A DNA stretch of 6,146 nucleotides. It comes from an uncultured Candidatus Saccharibacteria bacterium (GTDB lineage Bacteria > Patescibacteria > Saccharimonadia > Saccharimonadales > UBA6022). The notes under the pieces are model-generated. The model was not told where the DNA came from. It searched no databases and was given only the letters and a program-made list of their open reading frames with translations. A program made the translations under genes and the position numbers. This document shows positions 1 through 4,673 of this stretch, piece after piece; the stretch's first letter is position 1; each line of letters begins with the position of its first letter. Where the stretch lies: the NCBI GenBank assembly GCA_946886125.1, contig CAMPHY010000037.1:1-6146 (forward strand), read 5' to 3'.

Positions 1-22
1 CTCTTTCTACGATATAGTAAAA

Positions 23-1924
23 CTATTTTTTCTTTTCGTCGTCGACAACTTCACCTTCAACTGGTTCATCTTTGTCAGACTTCTTATCGTCACCATCCTC
101 AGAGGCAGGTGCTTCCTCTTTAGATGCAGCTTCATATAGTTTCGCGCCAATTACCTGAATCTTTTCAAGCAACTCCTTTGCAGCAGCCTCAAGTTCATCT
201 TTTTCATTAGACTCTTGATGCTTCTTCGCCTCTGCGACCGCCTCTTCGATGACTTTCTTGTCCTCATCAGAGATCTTGTCTTTATATTCAGTTGGCATTT
301 TTTCTGCCTGGTAAACCGCGTTTTCTAGTGTATTGCGAGCATCGACGGCTTCACGCTTTTTCTTATCTTCGTCGGCGTGGGCTTCAGCATCTTTTTGTGC
401 TTTTTCGATATCTTCCTTACTCATATTGCCACTATCTTGAATGGTGACAGAGTTTTCTTTACCAGTCCCCTTATCCTTTGCGGTGACATTAAGGATACCG
501 TTAGCATCAAGGCTGAATGTCACTTCAATTTGCGGCACACCACGTGGAGCGGCTGGAATACCATCAAGTGTAAAGCGCCCAAGTGATTTATTATCCGCAC
601 TCATTTCACGCTCACCTTGTAAGACGTGGATCTCTACTTGCGGCTGATTATCGGCGGCGGTCGAGAACGTTTCCGACTTGCTTGTTGGAATAGTTGAGTT
701 ACGCTCAATAAGCTTAGTCGTTACTCCACCCATCGTTTCGATACCGAGGGATAGCGGTGTCACATCAAGCAGTAGTACATCTTTGACATCACCTGCCAGT
801 ACACCACCTTGAATGGCTGCACCAATAGCCACTACTTCATCAGGGTTTACACCTTTAAGTGGATCTTTGCCAAAAATGCTTTTTACTTTTTCAACCACAG
901 CAGGCATACGAGTCATACCACCAACAAGAACAATCTCATCGATATCGCTTGCTTTCATATCAGCATCTTTGAGCGCTTTATGGACAGGGTCGGCTAAGCG
1001 ATCAATCAAATCACCGACAAGCTCTTCAAGCTTCGAACGAGTTAACTTATATTCAAAGTGCTTTGGACCATCGGCGTCAGCCGTAATAAATGGTAAGTTA
1101 ATCTCTGTCTCAGGAGTTGAAGAAAGCTCTTTCTTCGCTTTTTCAGCCTCATCCTTAAGACGCTGCATAGCAGCCTTGTCGCCCTTAAGATCAATTCCCT
1201 CTTGGCCCTTAAAGACATCGAGGAAGTGGTTCACAATTCGGTTATCGAAGTCTTCACCACCAAGGTGCGTATCACCGTTCGTTGAGCGTACTTCAAATAC
1301 ACCGTCACCTAGCTCAAGGACAGACACATCAAAGGTACCACCACCAAGGTCAAAGACGGCAATCTTTTCATCTTTCTTACTATCAAGACCATAGGCAAGT
1401 GCTGCCGCAGTTGGCTCATTGATAATACGCTTCACTTCAAGACCAGCAATCTTACCAGCATCTTTTGTTGCTTGGCGCTGAGAATCATCAAAGTATGCTG
1501 GGACAGTAATAACTGCTTCGGTGACTTTTTCACCCAAGAAGGCCTCAGCGTCAGCTTTGATCTTTGAGAGAATCATAGCCGAGACTTCTTCTGGAGAGTA
1601 ATCTTTGTCACCCATCTTTACTGCTACGCCATCACCCTTTTTAATAATATCGTAGGGCATAATATCATGATCTTTTTGCACTTCTTTATCAGAAAACTTG
1701 CGACCGATTAAACGCTTGACGCCATAAATCGTATTACTTGCATTTGTGACACGCTGACGCTGTGCTACTTGACCCACAAGGCGCTCACCGTTCTTATTAA
1801 TCGCAACGACACTTGGAGTTGTGCGGTTACCTTCAGCGTTAGCAATAACTTCTGGCTTACCAGCTACCATGTAGGCAAATGCACTGTTTGTTGTACCTAA
1901 GTCGATACCAATAATTTTTCCCAT
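23..1924 (-). CDS. dnaK: DnaK (Hsp70) molecular chaperone
   Basis: Cytoplasmic ATP-dependent Hsp70 chaperone that binds exposed hydrophobic peptide segments, working with DnaJ and GrpE. Numbering from the chosen start, the protein has 633 residues, the normal family length. Visible are the phosphate-1 motif GIDLGTTNS (6-14), Lys70 in VKRLIG, the [11 protein letters not shown] segment (169-179), DLGGGTFD (192-199), the adenosine motif [10 protein letters not shown] (332-341), the interdomain linker [11 protein letters not shown] (382-392) and the substrate-binding core with TMGG and FSTAADNQ. A helical lid and an acidic/lysine-rich tail ending VVDDEKKK follow. The segment after VKRLIG, about residues 77-100, is the one found in Gram-negative-type DnaKs and missing in Firmicutes. 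An ATG two codons upstream (1930) is possible. I prefer ATG 1922-1924 because AAAGGA at 1932-1937 then lies 7 nt away and the protein begins [10 protein letters not shown] like its relatives. It is the last minus-strand gene, and 22 bp of unassigned sequence follow the TAG stop. Control is by two CIRCE elements upstream. Confidence 0.98.
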   Translation of the reverse strand: MGKIIGIDLGTTNSAFAYMVAGKPEVIANAEGNRTTPSVVAINKNGERLVGQVAQRQRVTNASNTIYGVKRLIGRKFSDKEVQKDHDIMPYDIIKKGDGVAVKMGDKDYSPEEVSAMILSKIKADAEAFLGEKVTEAVITVPAYFDDSQRQATKDAGKIAGLEVKRIINEPTAAALAYGLDSKKDEKIAVFDLGGGTFDVSVLELGDGVFEVRSTNGDTHLGGEDFDNRIVNHFLDVFKGQEGIDLKGDKAAMQRLKDEAEKAKKELSSTPETEINLPFITADADGPKHFEYKLTRSKLEELVGDLIDRLADPVHKALKDADMKASDIDEIVLVGGMTRMPAVVEKVKSIFGKDPLKGVNPDEVVAIGAAIQGGVLAGDVKDVLLLDVTPLSLGIETMGGVTTKLIERNSTIPTSKSETFSTAADNQPQVEIHVLQGEREMSADNKSLGRFTLDGIPAAPRGVPQIEVTFSLDANGILNVTAKDKGTGKENSVTIQDSGNMSKEDIEKAQKDAEAHADEDKKKREAVDARNTLENAVYQAEKMPTEYKDKISDEDKKVIEEAVAEAKKHQESNEKDELEAAAKELLEKIQVIGAKLYEAASKEEAPASEDGDDKKSDKDEPVEGEVVDDEKKK

Positions 1925-1931
1925 ATTCATT

Positions 1932-1937
1932 TCCTTT
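1932..1937 (-). promoter_or_regulatory. Ribosome binding site deciding the dnaK start
   Basis: On the minus strand AAAGGA lies 7 nt before ATG 1924-1922 but only 1 nt before the in-frame ATG 1930-1928. The spacing therefore favours the inner ATG, which also gives the canonical DnaK N-terminus. Confidence 0.75.
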
Positions 1938-1965
1938 CGCTAATTCGTCAAATATATCTATATAT

Positions 1966-1995
1966 ATTTTAGCACTCTACATATGAGATTGCCAA
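1966..1995 (-). promoter_or_regulatory. Candidate second dnaK promoter (P2)
   Basis: On the minus strand TTGGCA (1995-1990) and TAAAAT (1971-1966) are separated by 18 bp, the same spacing as in the upstream promoter. The predicted start point is near 1959, giving a leader of about 35 nt before ATG 1924. The pair lies almost wholly within the degenerate second CIRCE, so HrcA bound there would block it. Both hexamers match the sigma70 consensus at five of six positions, but the region is AT-rich, so a chance match is possible. Confidence 0.45.
1969..1995. promoter_or_regulatory. Second, imperfect CIRCE operator upstream of dnaK
   Basis: Read on the plus strand this is TTAGCACTC, a 9 bp spacer, then GATTGCCAA. 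The left arm is perfect and the right arm matches GAGTGCTAA at 7 of 9 positions. The exact 9 bp spacing makes it a credible second HrcA site. Its centre is 46 bp from that of the perfect CIRCE. It starts at about the predicted first base of the P1 transcript, so it would also form a hairpin at the 5' end of that mRNA. Confidence 0.75.
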
Positions 1996-2002
1996 TATCA
2001 CT

Positions 2003-2032
2003 ATTGTAATAAAATTAGCACTCTCGTGTCAA
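2003..2032 (-). promoter_or_regulatory. Main dnaK promoter (P1)
   Basis: On the minus strand a perfect -35 box TTGACA (2032-2027) is followed after 18 bp by TACAAT (2008-2003), five of six matches to the -10 consensus. The predicted start point is near 1996, giving a leader of about 72 nt before ATG 1924. The -35 box is the first six bases of the CIRCE spacer, so HrcA on the operator would block sigma70 polymerase directly. Confidence 0.8.
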
Positions 2033-2041
2033 GAGTGCTAA
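2015..2041. promoter_or_regulatory. CIRCE operator (HrcA binding site) of dnaK
   Basis: Perfect match to the known CIRCE consensus: TTAGCACTC at 2015-2023, a 9 bp spacer at 2024-2032, GAGTGCTAA at 2033-2041. CIRCE is the inverted repeat bound by the HrcA repressor, whose gene is also in this window. The site overlaps the -35 box and spacer of the dnaK promoter. It lies in the divergent region between dnaK and the PfpI/DJ-1 gene, 57 bp upstream of the latter's candidate -10 box, so an effect on that gene is possible but not shown. Confidence 0.97.
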
Positions 2042-2094
2042 TAAAGAAAATTGATGATTAGTTATATATTTCACATACGCTCGTTTTTACGGGT

Positions 2095-2103
2095 TGCTAT
2101 GAT
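2095..2103 (+). promoter_or_regulatory. Candidate extended -10 promoter of the PfpI/DJ-1 gene
   Basis: TGCTATGAT is an extended -10 element: TG, one base, then TATGAT with five of six consensus matches. I find no good -35 box at 16-18 bp, which extended -10 promoters can tolerate. The predicted start point is about 2110, just before the ribosome binding site. Confidence 0.45.
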
Positions 2104-2115
2104 GAAACAGGTAAT

Positions 2116-2123
2116 AAAGGAGG
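2116..2123 (+). promoter_or_regulatory. Strong ribosome binding site deciding the PfpI/DJ-1 start
   Basis: AAAGGAGG is a near-complete anti-16S match placed 5 nt before ATG 2129-2131. It selects this ATG over the open in-frame codons upstream (from 2051), which would add 26 residues with no resemblance to the family. Confidence 0.85.
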
Positions 2124-2128
2124 TAAGT

Positions 2129-2656
2129 ATGACCGATGAAAAGCAAATTGCCATGATCGTGAAAGATCATTTTGAACAAGTAGAAATGACCGATGTCCGT
2201 CAACAGCTCGAAGCCGAAGGCATGCTTGTAGACCTGATTGCTCCCGATAGCGATGAAGTACATGGTATGAACCATGCCGAACTCGGTGACAGTTTCCCAG
2301 TTGATAAAACGTTAGATGAAGTTGATCCAAGTGAATACGATGCAGTCGTCCTGCCAGGCGGAACAATTAACGGGGACCAATTACGAATGGACGAATCAGC
2401 ACGTGATTTTGTCAATGCGATGTACAATGCCGACAAGCCAGTGGCTGCCATTTGTCATGCACCTTGGGTGTTGGTTTCGGCCGGCCTAGCTGATGGCCAT
2501 ACGCTGACGTCTTACCCTACACTGCAAGATGATATTCGAAATGCAGGTGGAACATGGGTAGATAAAGAAGTGGCAATTGATGGAAACATCATTACCAGTC
2601 GCAACCCAGATGATATCCCTGCTTTTTCTCGAGCAATAATCGACGCGCTTGCGTAG
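2129..2656 (+). CDS. PfpI/DJ-1 family protein (class I glutamine amidotransferase-like; YhbO/YraA type)
   Basis: 175 residues, the usual length for the PfpI branch of the DJ-1 superfamily. Motifs seen: HFEQVEM at 14-20, whose Glu16 corresponds to the acidic residue next to the nucleophile in PfpI; VVLPGG at 73-78; and AICHAPW at 107-113, with Cys109 on the nucleophile elbow and His110 beside it. TSYP, DDIRNAG, WVD and TSRNPDD complete the C-terminal half typical of the group. Relatives have been called intracellular proteases or glyoxalase/deglycase-type stress proteins. Which activity applies cannot be told from sequence. The family motif is usually AICHGP, with Ala in place of Gly here. No signal peptide or membrane segment is seen, so it should be cytoplasmic. 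It is divergent from dnaK and convergent with grpE, breaking the usual grpE-dnaK adjacency. Its setting beside chaperone genes fits a role in protein damage. Confidence 0.93.
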   Translation: MTDEKQIAMIVKDHFEQVEMTDVRQQLEAEGMLVDLIAPDSDEVHGMNHAELGDSFPVDKTLDEVDPSEYDAVVLPGGTINGDQLRMDESARDFVNAMYNADKPVAAICHAPWVLVSAGLADGHTLTSYPTLQDDIRNAGGTWVDKEVAIDGNIITSRNPDDIPAFSRAIIDALA

Positions 2657-2663
2657 TATATCG

Positions 2664-3128
2664 TTATTGCCGAGTGACTTTTACCATGGCGTGCCGAATT
2701 GGTGCGCCATTTAAGGTATACCCAGCTTGTAGTTCTTCAGCGATAACCTCTTTATCACCCGTCGCATCCTCATCAAACTGAATTGCTTCATGGAGTTCAG
2801 GATTAAATTCTACTCCTGTCTGAGCATCAATACGCTTAAGGCTTAAGCTTTCGAGTGATTTTTCTAGGTTTTTTACCAATGCAGCTATTCCCTGTGCCCA
2901 GGTATTATCTTTCAAATCTTCTGGTGTATAGCGGACTGCCCGTTCAATATTATCAATAACTGGAAGGAGTTTTAGGATCGCAGCTTCTTGACCGTGCTGA
3001 TACGTCGCAGCTTTGTCGGCCTCAGCGCGCTTACGATAGTTTTCAAAATCTGCACGAGTACGTTTCACGTCAGTTGTAAGCTCACTAACTTGTTGCTCTA
3101 ATTCTTCTTGTTTATTACTCTTTGGCAT
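2664..3128 (-). CDS. grpE: GrpE nucleotide exchange factor
   Basis: Cofactor of DnaK that releases ADP and so resets the chaperone cycle; it acts as a dimer in the cytoplasm. The protein has 154 residues, shorter than E. coli GrpE (197), mostly through a short N-terminus. Residues 5-45 are charged and helical and include the family-typical FENYRKRAE segment (28-36). LLPVIDNIERAV (54-65) marks the helix-bundle region. The C-terminal beta domain is clear: GVEFNPELHEAI (105-116) and GYTLNGAPIRHAMVKV (136-151). ATG 3128-3126 has GAGGA at 3138-3134, 5 nt upstream. It lies 44 bp downstream of hrcA with no promoter or terminator seen between, so it is probably co-transcribed and under HrcA control. 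Its stop is 7 bp from the convergent PfpI/DJ-1 stop. Confidence 0.97.
   Translation of the reverse strand: MPKSNKQEELEQQVSELTTDVKRTRADFENYRKRAEADKAATYQHGQEAAILKLLPVIDNIERAVRYTPEDLKDNTWAQGIAALVKNLEKSLESLSLKRIDAQTGVEFNPELHEAIQFDEDATGDKEVIAEELQAGYTLNGAPIRHAMVKVTRQ
2686..2713 (+). terminator. Possible weak terminator hairpin of the PfpI/DJ-1 gene, inside the grpE 3' end
   Basis: On the plus-strand RNA, AUGGCGUGCC (2686-2695) can pair along all ten positions with GGUGCGCCAU (2701-2710), using two G-U pairs, around a 5 nt loop. A very short U run (2710-2712) follows. It lies 30 nt after the PfpI/DJ-1 stop codon. On the opposite strand the two wobbles become A-C mismatches, so the structure favours plus-strand transcripts. 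The U tract is poor and the bases also encode conserved GrpE residues, so this may be chance. Confidence 0.3.
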
Positions 3129-3172
3129 ATACTTCCTCTTCCGATATCAATACTCTTGTTATTTAAATCTTA

Positions 3173-3898
3173 TTACAATACTTCTTCGAGCATCGCTCCT
3201 GCATGACGCACAAGGCGCATTACCTTGCCATAGCTCTGTCGAGTTGGGCCAAGCACACCGATATAACTTCGATCGCTATATGGCGAACGGAATCTACTGA
3301 TAATTAATGTCGATTCACTCGTTTTGCCAATCGGGTTCTCTGCACCAATATATACGTTTAGCGGTTCATTAGGTGCCGCTTCACGCAGCCATGGATCAAG
3401 ATTATCAAGGAGTCGCGCTACGTCTTGAGCGTGGTTTGTGCCACGCATAAATTCTGGTTGAGAAAATAAATTACCAATGCCACTCATATACAGCTCGTCA
3501 CCAATAGTAGCCAAGCCTAAATTTTGCGTCAAATCAACCAAACTATCAACCGCACTTCGAATGGCTCGATCAGCTCTGTTGCCGTGCGTACTAACGCGCG
3601 CCTCAATCGCTCTCGCACTACGATCAAGTTTACCTGGCATGAGAGCGAGCGACTCACTGGCATGCGCTTCATTGAGCGCATTGACGTAAAAACGATACCC
3701 ACGATCAGTCGGAATCCGGCCTGCACTAGTGTGCGGCTGGGCGATAAAACCCATATCTTCCAATCGCGCCATTTCACTTCGGATAGTTGCGCTTGATACG
3801 CCAAATAATTTAGCAAGCGTTACGCTGCCAACTGGCGAAGCAACTTCAGCATATTGTTCAATAATTGCAGCTAAAATTTGAATTTGACGATCAGTCAT
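3173..3898 (-). CDS. hrcA: HrcA heat-shock repressor, short form
   Basis: Repressor that binds CIRCE operators and shuts off chaperone genes in unstressed cells. The protein has 241 residues, against about 340 in well-known members. The N-terminal winged helix is canonical: RQIQILAAIIEQY (4-16), SPVGSVTLAK (21-30), SSATIRSEMARLEDMGFI (35-52), then QPHTSAGRIPTDRGYRFYV (54-72). The C-terminal half has LYMSGIGNLFSQPEF (136-150), IGAENPI (184-190) and IGVLGPTR (213-220), also canonical. Between them, about residues 120-136, roughly 100 residues of typical HrcA are absent, apparently the inserted dimerisation domain and part of the GAF-like fold. The reading frame is intact, so this is a compact variant and not a broken gene. 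I chose ATG 3898-3896 because the product then starts like other HrcA proteins. A GTG at 3925 would place nine codons over the operator and promoter. Confidence 0.95.
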   Translation of the reverse strand: MTDRQIQILAAIIEQYAEVASPVGSVTLAKLFGVSSATIRSEMARLEDMGFIAQPHTSAGRIPTDRGYRFYVNALNEAHASESLALMPGKLDRSARAIEARVSTHGNRADRAIRSAVDSLVDLTQNLGLATIGDELYMSGIGNLFSQPEFMRGTNHAQDVARLLDNLDPWLREAAPNEPLNVYIGAENPIGKTSESTLIISRFRSPYSDRSYIGVLGPTRQSYGKVMRLVRHAGAMLEEVL

Positions 3899-3904
3899 AT
3901 CCTC

Positions 3905-3933
3905 ATTATAGCCAAAACTTAGCACTCATGCAA
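3905..3933 (-). promoter_or_regulatory. hrcA promoter with start point at the hrcA ATG
   Basis: On the minus strand a perfect -10 box TATAAT (3910-3905) lies 17 bp downstream of TTGCAT (3933-3928), a three-of-six -35 match. Counting to +1 places the start point at 3898, the A of the hrcA start codon, which implies a leaderless mRNA. GAGG at 3904-3901 is only 2 nt from the ATG, too close for a usual ribosome binding site. The CIRCE covers the -35 box. Confidence 0.7.
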
Positions 3934-3945
3934 CAAGAGTGCTAA
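3919..3945. promoter_or_regulatory. CIRCE operator of hrcA-grpE, overlapping the gmk stop codon
   Basis: Perfect TTAGCACTC (3919-3927), 9 bp spacer (3928-3936), GAGTGCTAA (3937-3945). The gmk TAG stop (3944-3942) is part of one arm, and the hrcA -35 box is in the spacer. HrcA binding here gives autoregulation of hrcA and grpE. Confidence 0.97.
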
Positions 3946-4661
3946 ACCGTTGCTTGAATTGCCACCAAAAGATCTCGCGCCATTAGGCGTGCTTCATCGT
4001 CTTTACGGTGAAATACATCTGGTTTATGGGCAATCTCACTGGCAGCCATCACCGCCCGCGAAAGATCATCGTTTACAATAAAATGATAGTATGGCACCTC
4101 AAGCGCATGAGTCAGCTCTTTAATAGCACTGTCGCGGCGTTTTGGCCACTCAGCTTCAAAGGCTTCACGCGTTTCATACCGTTTTGAAAGCCGCTCTCGC
4201 CACACCTCGTACGTCGGCGGAAGAACGAACATCGCAATAACACTGCGCGACAATTCTTTATATTCATCCACACCCTGAACATCAACATCAGTAATAGCTA
4301 TTTTTTTCTCATCATGCGCGGCCTGGACTTCTGCAACTGATGTTCCATATACAGTCCCGTGAACTAATTTAGCTTCAATGAATAATTGAGTATCTACCAT
4401 TGTAGTGGCGACGGGAATATCGATAAAATGATAATCAACATCCGGCACCTCTGCTACGCCGTTATTACGACGAGGAGGGCGAGTGGTATGTGAAATAATA
4501 TCACGAAAATCATTACTTTTTAGTAACTCTTTTTTTATCGTATCCTTGCCAGCCCCTGAAATCCCCACCAAGAGGGCAATTTTCGTTCGAGTAACCAGAT
4601 CAAGAGCAGATTGACTTGGTGTGTACTTGGCAATTTTTTGCGCTAAATCCATATGTATCAT
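3942..4661 (-). CDS. gmk: Guanylate kinase, divergent
   Basis: Probable enzyme phosphorylating GMP to GDP with ATP, in purine nucleotide supply. The protein has 239 residues, longer than the usual about 205, with an N-terminal extension of some 26 residues and a C-terminal extension. Seen: P-loop GISGAGKDT (33-41); GMP-site segments SHTTRPPR (57-64), DYHF (76-79), FIEAKLVHG (94-102) and VYGT (104-107); DVDVQG (125-130); FVLPP (145-149); and VNDD (196-199) near the end. The P-loop carries Asp40 after the lysine, where Ser or Gly is usual. The lid region (160-182, with EWPKRR) differs from the common pattern. Guanylate kinase-like activity is therefore likely, but substrate preference is less sure. 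The start at ATG 4661 has AGGAG 3 nt upstream; ATG 4652 is the alternative, with 12 nt spacing. It follows lepA by 12 bp, so the two are probably co-transcribed. Confidence 0.88.
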   Translation of the reverse strand: MIHMDLAQKIAKYTPSQSALDLVTRTKIALLVGISGAGKDTIKKELLKSNDFRDIISHTTRPPRRNNGVAEVPDVDYHFIDIPVATTMVDTQLFIEAKLVHGTVYGTSVAEVQAAHDEKKIAITDVDVQGVDEYKELSRSVIAMFVLPPTYEVWRERLSKRYETREAFEAEWPKRRDSAIKELTHALEVPYYHFIVNDDLSRAVMAASEIAHKPDVFHRKDDEARLMARDLLVAIQATV

Positions 4662-4673
4662 TTACTCCTGTTA

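Noticed and set aside
813..1394. 193-codon plus-strand open frame inside dnaK
   Set aside because: It is fully antisense to a highly conserved dnaK segment, is serine-rich in the manner of a reverse-frame shadow, and has no recognisable motif or ribosome binding site I could support.
1951..1970. Alternating AT run upstream of dnaK as a possible origin or regulatory repeat
   Set aside because: It is short, has no DnaA-box or iteron context, and is adequately explained as AT-rich promoter and leader sequence.
2051..2128. N-terminal extension of the PfpI/DJ-1 reading frame from upstream ATG/TTG codons
   Set aside because: The extension covers the candidate -10 box and the strong AAAGGAGG site, has no family similarity, and the ATG at 2129 has ideal spacing.
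3899..3925. GTG start of hrcA at 3925
   Set aside because: It lies inside the CIRCE arm and upstream of the -10 box. The first nine codons do not resemble HrcA, whereas ATG 3898 gives the family's normal N-terminus.
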